A DNA stretch of 64,000 nucleotides. It comes from Sporobacter termitidis DSM 10068 (GTDB lineage Bacteria > Bacillota > Clostridia > Oscillospirales > Oscillospiraceae). Every line of letters begins with the position of its first letter. The first letter of the stretch is position 1. The stretch is taken from NCBI RefSeq assembly GCF_900130065.1, contig NZ_FQXV01000001.1:278572-342571 (forward strand), in the 5' to 3' direction. A model generated the notes under the pieces. It did not search any database, was not told the origin of the DNA, and saw only the letters and a program-made list of their open reading frames with translations. This document shows positions 25,333-33,542 of this stretch, in pieces. A program made the translations under genes and the position numbers.

Positions 25333-27231
25333 TTACCGCAGCAGTATCCTGCCCTCTCCGTCCTTTTTTGTGATGCCGCGCATGTCCAGATATTCCATCA
25401 CGGCGAGGGCGACCTTCCGGGACGAGCCGAGCGCGTCGCGGAACGCGGCGAGCTCCACGGGGGACGCGGCTGCCGCCAGCTTACGGAAGCGTTGTTCCGC
25501 CTGAGCCAGATAGTCCCGGTGCATGTTGTATCGGGCGTCAAGCCGCACGATGAGGCCGACCCGCAGCAAAGAGCCCATGATCGCCTTGAATCGCGGATTT
25601 TCCTCAAACTGCGCGCTCACCGCCTCGTTGGCCGGGACGGCAAAGCCGGCGTCCAGATAAAGCGTTTCGAGCTGCTTTTTGAGCTTTTCGTCGTTTTCAT
25701 CCTGCCGGCGCTGAAAGGTGGCGAGGGCAACCGTGGCATTTTCGATCCGGAGGACTTTTTTCTCCTCAAAATACTCCAACAGTCCTTCGGAGCGCTTGAC
25801 GTTGTCTTCTCCGGCGAGCCGGGCGCGCAGCTCCTGACGGGACATGCCAGGCTCCAGCGGATTCTCCCGGTGAAAGCTCCGCAGGATGCCGGTCAGCCTG
25901 CTCTGCAGGACACGGATAAAATCCGCGTGCAGGCAGGCCCCGCCGTTCAGCAGCACGGCCTTGTTCTGGCCGATCAGGCGGTCCAGCGCCGTTTTCGCGC
26001 TCTGCCCGTCGAGGCCGGCCCTCAGGACAAGCTCGCCGAGCGTATAAAATAACGCGGAGTACTCCCGGACGGCCTGCTCCAAAAGCGCGGCTCTGCCGCC
26101 CGTCTCCTTAACGCGGAGCCCTTCCAGCACGGGCGGATGGTTGCGCCGCTTTTTAAGAGGGCAGGCGTCCAGGATGACGCCGCCGCCGATCGTCGTCAAA
26201 GGAGAGTAAAACCGAATGACGCACCGGTCCCACTTTTTCACGGAGGTCTCGTCGTCCAGGCGCAGCTGGGCGTAGCAGCTCTCGCCCGGCATCAGGATAG
26301 GGCGGTCCAAAAGCCGGACCTTTGCCACCGTTTCAAACGCGCCCTGATAAAAATGGACGCGGCTGTTGTTTGTCACCGGATATTTTGAGGACTTCAAAAC
26401 CTGCAGCCGGACGTCGACAAGCCGGGTCGGCAGCAGGCTCCCGGCGACGGCGAGAATGTCGCCGCGGCGGATGTCCTCTTTTCTCATGTTGGAGATGTTG
26501 ACCGCCACGCGCTGCCCGCTGAAGGCCTCCGCCGCTTTTTCAGAGTGAATCTGTATCCCGCGGATTTTCACGGGCGCGCCTTTGGGGTACAGGCAGTACT
26601 CGTGCTTTAAGTCGACGGTCCCCTCCGTGAGTGTTCCGGTCACAATCGTCCCGAAGCCCGTGATTGTAAAGACCCTGTCCACCGGCATTCGGCACGGCAG
26701 CGTGCGCCCCTTCCCCGCCGTCTTGTCCAGCTCGGACGTTAGCGTGCGCTTTAGCGCGTCGATGCCCTCGCCGGTGTAAGCGGACGTGCGGACGATCGGC
26801 GCGTTTTCCAAAAACGTGCCTTTGACCGTTTCCCTGATTTCCTCCTCCACGAGGCCCAGAAGCTCCGGCTCCACCAGGTCGGTTTTGGTGACGGCAATAA
26901 CGCCTCTCGAAATATCCAGCAGCGACAGGATATCCAGATGCTCCCGGGTCTGGGGCATGACGCCGTCGTCGGCGGCCACCACCAAAAGGGCGAGATTGAC
27001 GCCCCCGGCCCCCGCCAGCATGTTGTGGATGAATTTTTCATGGCCCGGGACGTCGACGATACCCACCTTACGGTTTTCTCCCAGATCCATGTAGGCAAAG
27101 CCCAGATCGATGGTAATGCCGCGCTTTTTTTCCTCCGCCAGCCTGTCGGCGTCGATGCCGGTCAGCGCTTTGATGAGGGCGGTTTTCCCGTGGTCGACGT
27201 GGCCCGCCGTGCCGATAATCATGTGGTTCAT
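25333..27231 (-). CDS. selB: Selenocysteine-specific translation elongation factor SelB
   Basis: 632 residues. The N-terminal EF-Tu-like GTPase has GHVDHGKT (10-17), DVPGHEKF and [24 protein letters not shown] with [20 protein letters not shown] next is characteristic of SelB. Domains II and III follow, then about 240 C-terminal residues of four winged helices, the last of which binds the SECIS hairpin. SelB brings Sec-tRNA to in-frame UGA codons. A matching target, fdhF with a UGA and SECIS, lies just upstream on the same strand. selA, selC and selD are not seen in this window. Repeat copy E separates it from hydA. Confidence 0.96.
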   Translation of the reverse strand: MNHMIIGTAGHVDHGKTALIKALTGIDADRLAEEKKRGITIDLGFAYMDLGENRKVGIVDVPGHEKFIHNMLAGAGGVNLALLVVAADDGVMPQTREHLDILSLLDISRGVIAVTKTDLVEPELLGLVEEEIRETVKGTFLENAPIVRTSAYTGEGIDALKRTLTSELDKTAGKGRTLPCRMPVDRVFTITGFGTIVTGTLTEGTVDLKHEYCLYPKGAPVKIRGIQIHSEKAAEAFSGQRVAVNISNMRKEDIRRGDILAVAGSLLPTRLVDVRLQVLKSSKYPVTNNSRVHFYQGAFETVAKVRLLDRPILMPGESCYAQLRLDDETSVKKWDRCVIRFYSPLTTIGGGVILDACPLKKRRNHPPVLEGLRVKETGGRAALLEQAVREYSALFYTLGELVLRAGLDGQSAKTALDRLIGQNKAVLLNGGACLHADFIRVLQSRLTGILRSFHRENPLEPGMSRQELRARLAGEDNVKRSEGLLEYFEEKKVLRIENATVALATFQRRQDENDEKLKKQLETLYLDAGFAVPANEAVSAQFEENPRFKAIMGSLLRVGLIVRLDARYNMHRDYLAQAEQRFRKLAAAASPVELAAFRDALGSSRKVALAVMEYLDMRGITKKDGEGRILLR

Positions 27232-27265
27232 GCTGTCCCGTCTCCAATATTTCTGTCAGCCACGG

Positions 27266-27514
27266 GAGGCCTGACGGTTCATCCGGCAGGCCTCAGGCTG
27301 TCGATAAAGCCCTTTGGGCTTTATCCGACAAGGGGATGCATGCGGCGCGCTCAGCCGCGCGCTGCATGAGAAGAGTCACTTCGGAGGCGCATGTCCTCCT
27401 GCGTGACAAATCATGAATTTATTTGCCGCTCCGGCGGCAAACTCTGCGAGGCGTCCCCCTCTGTATGCAGCTTTTTCGACAAACTGAGGCCTGACGGTTC
27501 ATCCGGCAGGCCTC
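27266..27514. repeat. Intergenic terminator-flanked repeat, copy E (reverse orientation)
   Basis: The two flanking hairpins, 27266-27294 and 27486-27514, are identical over 29 bp (arms GAGGCCTG / CAGGCCTC). The 191-bp core between them begins AGGCTGTCGATAAA and ends TTTTTCGACAAACT. It is the reverse complement of the copy B/C core, including the GGATGCATGCGGCGCGCTCA region and the TTTGCCGC/GCGGCAAA hairpin. It lies 3' of hydA and 5' of selB. Confidence 0.85.
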
Positions 27515-27532
27515 CCTCATACGTTTACTGTT

Positions 27533-28897
27533 TTATTTGGTGCGGTATTTCGTATGCAGCAGCTTGTGGGAGAGCTTGCCGTTCCGCTCCTTAAGGAAAT
27601 CGGCATAGAGCTTTTGAATGCTGGGATTCTCGTGGGACTTGCGTATCGGCAGCGCGCGGTCGTGCTCAAAGGTGCCCTCCCGGCGCTTTTTATACGCTTC
27701 CTTTTTGTCCGTTTCCATCAGGAACTTGGGCTGCCCACCGCCGGTCACGCAGCCCTCGGGGCAGGTCATGACCTCCAGGAAATCCAGCTTGAGCCTGCCG
27801 GCCTTGATATCCTCCAGAACGGGAATCACGTTTTTGAGGTACGTCACGACGCCGATCCTGAGCGTCATATCGCCGACCTTGATGTCGGACGTGTGGAAGC
27901 CCTCCGTGCCGCGCACGGCGGTGACCTCCACATTTGGAATAGGCTGGCCTGTCATCAGCTCGTAGCCGGTGCGGATCGCCGCCTCCATCACACCCCCGGT
28001 GACGCCGAAGATATGCCCCGCGCCGGTATAGTCGCCGGCGGGCGAATCAAAGGCCTCCTCCGGCAGCGCGTCAAAGTCGATGCCCATGTCCCTGATGAGC
28101 CAGGCCAGCTCGCGGGTCGTAAGAACGGCGTCCACGTCGCGGCAGCCGCTGGCGTTCATCTCCGGGCGGTTTGCCTCAAATTCCTTGCAGGTGCAGGGCA
28201 TCACGGCGACGCTGAATATCTTTTCCGGCGCGACGTTGTCCAATTTCGCGCAATAGGTCTTGAATACCGCGCCGAGCATCTGCTGGGGGCTCTTGCAGCT
28301 GGACAGGTGCTTTGTCATCTCGGGATAACTCGTCTCGAGGAACTTGACCCACGCGGGACAGCAGGAGGTGAACATCGGCAGCACGCCGCCCTCCGTCACT
28401 CTTTTGATAAGCTCGGTGCCCTCCTCCATGATGGTGAGGTCGGCGGAAAAGTTCGTGTCATAGACCTTGTCGAAGCCGATCCGGCGCAACGCGGCGGCCA
28501 GCTTTCCGGCGGCGATCGTGCCGAAGGGATAGCCGAACTCCTCGGCCAGTCCCATGCGGACGGCCGGCGCGCTCTGCACCATCGTGAACTTGTCGGGATC
28601 GCTGAGCGCCGCCTTCACCTCGCTCAGGTGACAGACGTTATACGCCGCGAACAGGGGCTCCGTGACACTGTCGGGGATGCCCCGCTCTTCCCGGACACGT
28701 CTGTAGGCCTCCTCGCCGTGGATCGCCGGGGATATATAGGATTTGCACTTCTGCACGCACTGGCCGCACATAACGCATTTGTCCTTGTTGATCGTCTGCG
28801 GTTTGCCCTGCTCGCCCTCGATGGCCCAGGAGGGACATATCTCCGCACATTCCCTGCAGCCGGTGCAGAGGTTTTCGTCAATACAGATTACTTCCAT
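27533..28897 (-). CDS. hydA2: [FeFe]-hydrogenase subunit of a hydrogen-dependent CO2 reductase-type complex
   Basis: 454 residues from the ATG at 28897 (AAGGAGG upstream). Two 4Fe-4S clusters (CTGCRECAEIC, CVMCGQCVQKC; residues 11-51) precede the H-cluster domain with all three signatures: TSCCPAW (177-183), MPCTCKEFE (233-241) and EVMTCPEGCVTGGGQP (375-390). The small size and two-cluster N-terminus are those of HydA2 in the HDCR of Acetobacterium and Thermoanaerobacter. It oxidises H2 (or makes it) and exchanges electrons with FdhF through the HycB-like proteins. It is the last gene of the operon. Confidence 0.93.
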   Translation of the reverse strand: MEVICIDENLCTGCRECAEICPSWAIEGEQGKPQTINKDKCVMCGQCVQKCKSYISPAIHGEEAYRRVREERGIPDSVTEPLFAAYNVCHLSEVKAALSDPDKFTMVQSAPAVRMGLAEEFGYPFGTIAAGKLAAALRRIGFDKVYDTNFSADLTIMEEGTELIKRVTEGGVLPMFTSCCPAWVKFLETSYPEMTKHLSSCKSPQQMLGAVFKTYCAKLDNVAPEKIFSVAVMPCTCKEFEANRPEMNASGCRDVDAVLTTRELAWLIRDMGIDFDALPEEAFDSPAGDYTGAGHIFGVTGGVMEAAIRTGYELMTGQPIPNVEVTAVRGTEGFHTSDIKVGDMTLRIGVVTYLKNVIPVLEDIKAGRLKLDFLEVMTCPEGCVTGGGQPKFLMETDKKEAYKKRREGTFEHDRALPIRKSHENPSIQKLYADFLKERNGKLSHKLLHTKYRTK

Positions 28898-28908
28898 GCC
28901 GGGCCTCC

Positions 28909-29466
28909 TTACAGCGTTTTCGTGATTGCAAGGGTTTCCGCGGCGCGGCGCATCTTTTCCTTGCGTTCTTCGACCGGGTCGACATACCGCAGCGCCTGGT
29001 GCGGGCACACCTCGACGCAGGCCGGCCCCGCTTCCCTGCCGGCGCACAGGTCGCATTTGAACGCGCCCTTTACCGCCTCGCCCGTCGTCTGACGCAGCAC
29101 CTTGCCGCGGTCATAGACCTGGGCCAGCATGATGACGCCGAAGGGGCAGGCCATCATGCAGTCCTTGCAGCCCATGCATTTCTTCTCGTCGATGATGACC
29201 TGATTGTCGACGCGGGAAATGGCTTTTTTTGTGCAGGCGTTCAGGCAGGGGGCATCCTCACAGTGCTTGCATTGGACAGGGACGGAAAATGTTTCCCCCT
29301 TGACCAGGAAAAGCCGGGGCATGACCGGAACGGAGACCGTCCCGACGGTTCTGCCCACGCCGTTGCTCTTCTGGTTGTGGACGGTGAAGCACGCCAGCTC
29401 GCAGGCTTTGCAGCCGGTGCATTTATCGCTGTCGCCCACGACGAACGCGCCTAATTGTTTGGCCAT
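28909..29466 (-). CDS. hycB3: Four-cluster ferredoxin-like electron-transfer subunit (HycB3-like)
   Basis: 185 residues, GGAGG eight nt before the ATG. Sixteen cysteines sit in four 4Fe-4S motifs: CTGCKACELAC, CKHCEDAPCLNAC, CMGCKDCMMAC and CDLCAGREAGPACVEVC. This polyferredoxin type (HycB/DmsB/FdnH family) has no membrane anchor here. In HDCR such subunits form the nanowire between hydrogenase and formate dehydrogenase. It lies 11 bp upstream of hydA and 15 bp downstream of its paralogue. Confidence 0.9.
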   Translation of the reverse strand: MAKQLGAFVVGDSDKCTGCKACELACFTVHNQKSNGVGRTVGTVSVPVMPRLFLVKGETFSVPVQCKHCEDAPCLNACTKKAISRVDNQVIIDEKKCMGCKDCMMACPFGVIMLAQVYDRGKVLRQTTGEAVKGAFKCDLCAGREAGPACVEVCPHQALRYVDPVEERKEKMRRAAETLAITKTL

Positions 29467-29481
29467 ATGTATACCTCCGAT

Positions 29482-30033
29482 TTATTTAGCTTGCGCCGCG
29501 GCGCCCAGGCTGCCGTCAGCATTGGCTTTTGCCGCGGCGAGGCGCCGCTCCTGAGCCGTGTCGGCGATCTCTTCATAGCTGACAAGCTTGAGCGCCTCTG
29601 TGGGACACACGCGGATACAGGCCGGGCCGCCCGACTGCTCACGGCACAGGTCGCACTTGTTGGCCACATACCGCTCCTTGCCGTCCGGCTGGTACACGCC
29701 GGAGACGGGCGCCATGTCGATGGCGCCGACGGGACACGCCTCCATACAGGCCTTGCAGCCGATGCAGTTTTCCGTGTCGATAAAAACGGTGCCATCCTCC
29801 ATATGAATGCATTTCTGAGGACAGGCCGCCATACAGGCGGGATTTTCACAATGCTTGCATTGTACCGGCACGCTGATGGCGCGGGTTTTGACCATATGGA
29901 GCTTCGGGTTAAAGGTATAGTCGTCGGGGTCGAGCTCGAAGATGTGCCGTCCCGTATGAGACACCACGCAGGCGACCATACAGGTGCGGCAGCCCATGCA
30001 GAGGTCGGGATTGCCTTTGACGAATGCGTTCAT
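29482..30033 (-). CDS. hycB2: Four-cluster ferredoxin-like electron-transfer subunit (HycB2-like)
   Basis: 183 residues from the ATG at 30033, which overlaps the fdhF stop (ATGA), so the two are translationally coupled. Four 4Fe-4S motifs are visible: CMGCRTCMVAC, CKHCENPACMAAC, CIGCKACMEAC and CDLCREQSGGPACIRVC. It is a paralogue of the next gene (28909-29466). Its coupling to fdhF suggests it contacts the formate dehydrogenase while the other copy contacts the hydrogenase (inference). The C-terminus is an Ala-rich tail. Confidence 0.9.
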   Translation of the reverse strand: MNAFVKGNPDLCMGCRTCMVACVVSHTGRHIFELDPDDYTFNPKLHMVKTRAISVPVQCKHCENPACMAACPQKCIHMEDGTVFIDTENCIGCKACMEACPVGAIDMAPVSGVYQPDGKERYVANKCDLCREQSGGPACIRVCPTEALKLVSYEEIADTAQERRLAAAKANADGSLGAAAQAK

Positions 30034-32219
30034 TGCACTGCCGCCTCCTCTCCGGAGACGTCGATGCCCATGCTCTCCCGCAGCCTGCGGTACTCGGTCA
30101 CCACGTAATTTTCGGCCCACGCCTGATCCTCGATGCACTCGATGCGCACGGAGCAGTACTTATACTCCGGCGTGTTGCTGACGGGGTCGAGGTTCGGGTT
30201 CGTCAACATATTGCAGGCGCCGATCCACCACTGATATGTCATAAAAACGGCGCCCGGCGAGGTCCGGTCGGTGCAGCTCACGCGAGACAGGCACCAGCCC
30301 CGCCGGCTTTCCAGCCGGACAAGGTCGCCGTGCTCCAGGCCGTATTCCAGGCAGTCCTCGGGATTGATCTGGACCCAGCCTGGTTCGTCCTCAAGGCTTC
30401 TGAGCAGGCGGCAGTTGCCCGTCATGGTGCGGGCGGAGTAATGCCCCACCTCGCGGCCCGTGTTGAGGATGAGCGGATATTCCGTATCCGTCAGCTCCTG
30501 GGGCGGGCGCCAGTCGGTGGCGTAGAACCGGCCCTTGCCGTCCGGATTTGAAAACTTGCCCTTGTGCAGGTAAACGGTGCCTTTGTCGCTCATGTCCTCA
30601 CTGCGGCAGGGCCACTGGACGCCGCCGGTCGCTTCCAGCTTTTCGTAGGTGGCGCCGGCAAAACTCGGGCACAGGCGCCGCATTTCATCCCAGATTTCCT
30701 GCGTATTGTTGTAATGCATAGGGTAGCCCATGGCGGTGGATATCTCGCTGATGATCTGCCAGTCGACCTTGACGCCCTCGGGCGGCTCGATCATCTTATG
30801 GAATCTCTGGAAGCCGCGGTCGCAGCAGGAGTACACGCCCTCGTGCTCACCCCAGGAGGTGGACGGCAGCACCACGTCGGCATACTGCCCGGCGCGGTTC
30901 ATAAAGATGTCCTGCAATATAACGAGATCGCACTTTTCAAGCGCCTCCCGGACCTCGTTGATGTCCGGGTCTGTCTGCGCCGGGTCCTCGCCGAAGATAT
31001 AGTAGGCGTGTATCTGCTTGGAGGGGTCCTCGGGCCGCAGCACCCTGCGCGGGACATGCGTCAGGGGCAGGCCGACCTTATTTGACAGCGGGACGCCCCA
31101 GGCCTTCTCAAACTTCTCCCGGACCGCATCGTCGGTAATGCTCTGATAGCCGGGGTAGTTGTTGGGCAGCGCGCCCATGTCGCAGGCGCCCTGCACGTTG
31201 TTCTGGCCGCGCACCGGGCCGATGCCCGTGGCCGGCTTGCCGAAGTTGCCGGTCATGAGAGCCATATCGGCCAGCGTCTTCACCACGTCCACAGCCTGCC
31301 CGAACTGGCACACGCCCATGCCGTACAGGATCATGGCCGGTTTCGTCGTGGCGTACAGGCGGGCAGCCTTCCTGATGTCCTCCGGGGATATCCGGCAGAT
31401 GGGCGAAACGTCCTCCGGGGTGTATTTTTTGATGACCTCCACGAACTCGTCGAAGTCCGTCGTTTTCTCCCGGATGAATTTCTCATCCATGAGGCCTTCG
31501 GTGTAAATGACATTGCACAGCGCGTTGACGAGCGCCAGGTTGGTGCCGCCCTTAAGCTGCAGGTGTATGTCCGCGATGCGCGCCGATTCGATGACCCTCG
31601 GGTCGACGCAGATGATTTTCGCGCCCTTTTGCCTGGCGCGGATGATTCTCCTTTGGACTATGGGGTGCGAATCCGCTCCGTTGTAGCCAAAGTTGAGGAT
31701 AAGTCCGGCGTCTTCAATCTCCTGAACCCCCATGGTCATGGCGCCGGAACCAAGTGAATACTGTAGACCCGCTACAGAAGGTGCGTGTCATATTCGGGCG
31801 CAGTGGTCGATATTATTCGTACCGACGCACGCGCGCATAAACTTCTGCATCACATAAGCGGCCTCGTTGCCCGGTCCGCGGGCGGAGGCCGTGCCCATGA
31901 TGGCATCGGGGCCGTAGGTGTTTTTGATCTCCGTCAGTCTGCCGGCAACAAAATGGATGGCCTCGTCCCAGCCGACCTCCTCCAGCGGCGATTCCTTTCC
32001 GCCCTTGCGGATCATCGGGTGCCGAAGGCGCTTTGTCAGAATCTGCGGATCGTTGAGAAAGTCCCAGCCGTAGTGACCCTTCAGGCAAAGCGTGCCGTCG
32101 TTTGTCCGGCCTTTCGCGGGGACGGCGTCAACGATCTTATTGGCCGCCTCGTCGACTGAAAACATGATATGGCAGCCGGCGCCGCAATACGGACAAATGG
32201 ATTCCACTTGCTTTGTCAT
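30030..32219 (-). CDS. fdhF: Selenocysteine-containing formate dehydrogenase (in-frame UGA), HDCR-type
   Basis: 729 residues if the TGA at 31788-31790 is read as selenocysteine 144; start ATG 32219 with AGGAGG upstream. The segment before the TGA ends NNIDHCARI and the frame continues HAPSVAGLQYSLGSGAMTMG without interruption, the same alignment as DHCARVUHGPSV in E. coli FdhF. The N-terminal 4Fe-4S motif is CPYCGAGC (9-16), Mo-bisMGD domains follow, and TGREVGHYSARTMTGN marks the C-terminal cofactor domain. A SECIS-like hairpin sits right after the TGA. It reduces CO2 to formate, or the reverse. A gene caller that treats TGA as stop would split it in two. Confidence 0.96.
31761..31777 (-). 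promoter_or_regulatory. Bacterial SECIS element of fdhF
   Basis: On the transcript, ten nucleotides after the UGA, CUGUAG pairs perfectly with CUACAG around the loop CGGGU. The apical GGGU/C corresponds to the GGU that SelB recognises in the E. coli fdhF hairpin (loop AGGUCU), and the spacing to the UGA is about the same. Confidence 0.88.
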
Positions 32220-32297
32220 AATGCCTGCTCCTCCTTGCTTCATGAAATAACCTTTCCTCCTGATGATTCATGACTTTTTATGGGGATATATGAACAA

Positions 32298-33137
32298 TCA
32301 AACGGTGTTTATAAATTGACGGGCTGCGGGGCGCGGCGCCTCCGAAAGCCTGCCGGCGCCGCTGTAAACGTAACCGGTATCGCTCCTGGCGTACCCAAGC
32401 AGGGTGATGTTGTACTCATTGGCGAGCTTCACGGCCGCCGCCGACGGCGTGGACTTTGAAACGATGACCGGTATGCCGAGCCGGATCGCCTTTGTCATGA
32501 TTTCCGAGGTCACCCTGCCGCTGATAAACACGATGCCCTCCTCGGCAAGCGCCAGCCTTCCCTCTTTCAGGAGCGTCCCTGCCACCTTGTCAAGGCAGTT
32601 GTGCCGGCCGATGTCCTCGGAGAAAACCGAATATCCGGGTGTGTAAAAAAGCAGACTGTGCACCCCGCCGACCAGCCTGAAAATATCGGACCGTCCGGCG
32701 AAGTCCCGCATCCGACGCATGATGTCCTCCAGTGAAAACCGGCCTGCCGAATCCACCTTTCTGAACTGGCTCCTCTTCAGCGGATTGATATAGGTAAAGC
32801 ATTTGCCGCAGCCGGCCGTGATGCTCCTGAGGCTCTCCTGCCGCTTGACGGAAACGCCCTCCCGGAGCGTGACAAGGACCGCCATGGCCCTCTCGTTGTA
32901 GCAGACCTCCCCAACGTCCTCGCCGCTGCTGATCACGCCTTCGCTGTACAGAAAGCCGAGGGCCAGCTCCTCCTGCTGACGGTTGAGGCACAGCAGCGAG
33001 GCTGTTTCTATGCCGTTCACGTATATTTTCAGGGAGATTTCGGAAATAACCGGCTTGCAGACGTCCTCCAGGACATAGCCGCCGTCCCCCCTGCTGATTT
33101 TCAAAACGTCAAACTCTTCAAAAATCGCGTCTTCCAT
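32298..33137 (-). CDS. fdhD: Formate dehydrogenase accessory sulfurtransferase FdhD (copy 2)
   Basis: 279 residues beginning MEDAIFEEFDVLKISRGDGG. The CGKC sulfur-relay motif (SITAGCGKCFTYINP), EDIGRHNCLDKVAG and FISGRVTSEIMTKAI are as in copy 1 (6890-7723). The two proteins are clearly close paralogues, differing mainly in scattered conservative positions and at the C-terminus. It is the first gene of the fdhF operon, 78 bp upstream of fdhF, and presumably sulfurates the cofactor of the selenoenzyme. The start lacks a good ribosome site. Confidence 0.95.
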   Translation of the reverse strand: MEDAIFEEFDVLKISRGDGGYVLEDVCKPVISEISLKIYVNGIETASLLCLNRQQEELALGFLYSEGVISSGEDVGEVCYNERAMAVLVTLREGVSVKRQESLRSITAGCGKCFTYINPLKRSQFRKVDSAGRFSLEDIMRRMRDFAGRSDIFRLVGGVHSLLFYTPGYSVFSEDIGRHNCLDKVAGTLLKEGRLALAEEGIVFISGRVTSEIMTKAIRLGIPVIVSKSTPSAAAVKLANEYNITLLGYARSDTGYVYSGAGRLSEAPRPAARQFINTV

Positions 33138-33332
33138 ATTTTAAATCTCATTAAATATATTGGCTGAAGAAGCTGTTTAACCTCTTCAGCCGTGAGTCCT
33201 TAATTTACGTATCATCCGCGGGCACACCTGCGCGGCGCCGCCAGAGGCTGTTTACCATTTATTTTATTGCGAAATGAGCAAAACTTTGTCGTATATTTAA
33301 CATACTTCTAAAAGTTATTTTTTATAATTCAA
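33138..33332 (-). promoter_or_regulatory. Long 5' leader of the HDCR operon, with a hairpin
   Basis: From the predicted start near 33326 to the fdhD ATG is about 190 nt. On the transcript it has a GC-rich patch (GGCGGCGCCGCGC) and, close to the gene, a hairpin GGCTGAAGA...TCTTCAGCC (33162-33191) followed by an AT-rich stretch without a proper T run. It could be an attenuator or a binding site. I could not match it to the molybdenum-cofactor riboswitch. Confidence 0.4.
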
Positions 33333-33360
33333 ATTATATCATTGTAAAAATTGTTGTCAA
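33333..33360 (-). promoter_or_regulatory. Strong sigma-A-type promoter of the fdhD-fdhF-hycB-hycB-hydA operon
   Basis: Minus strand: TTGACA (33355-33360), a 16-nt spacer and TATAAT (33333-33338), both perfect. The surrounding 33280-33430 is very AT-rich, and no gene is seen between here and the chemoreceptor terminator. Confidence 0.85.
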
Positions 33361-33483
33361 TTTCATATAAGTCAATATTTTGTGAGTATCAGTTGTTTTT
33401 ATATAACAATTTAACTTTTCTGGACGCTTTCATATTTTGCGGGTTTTTGCGCAATGATTCTTCCTCGCCGCCAGCAATAACAA

Positions 33484-33517
33484 AAGAAGCCGACCGCTTT
33501 ACAGCAGTCGGCTTCTT
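33484..33517 (-). terminator. Terminator of the chemoreceptor gene
   Basis: AAGAAGCCGAC and GTCGGCTTCTT form an 11-bp stem with a 12-nt inner region, followed on the minus strand by TTTTG. It lies 26 bp after the receptor stop codon. Confidence 0.85.
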
Positions 33518-33542
33518 TCAGAACTTTTGAGTGGTTTTTTAA

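Noticed and set aside
13298-27514. The intergenic repeats as a CRISPR array
   Set aside because: Copies are kilobases apart, about 190 bp long and without regular spacers.
25247-27532. A selC (tRNA-Sec) gene near selB
   Set aside because: No sequence with a TCA anticodon arm and long acceptor stem was found in the gaps around selB.
31740-31800. The break in fdhF as a nonsense mutation or two separate genes
   Set aside because: The frame continues unchanged on both sides, the TGA is at the known Sec position and a SECIS-like hairpin follows.
33138-33332. Molybdenum-cofactor riboswitch in the HDCR leader
   Set aside because: The leader is long and structured, but I could not align the conserved Moco core.
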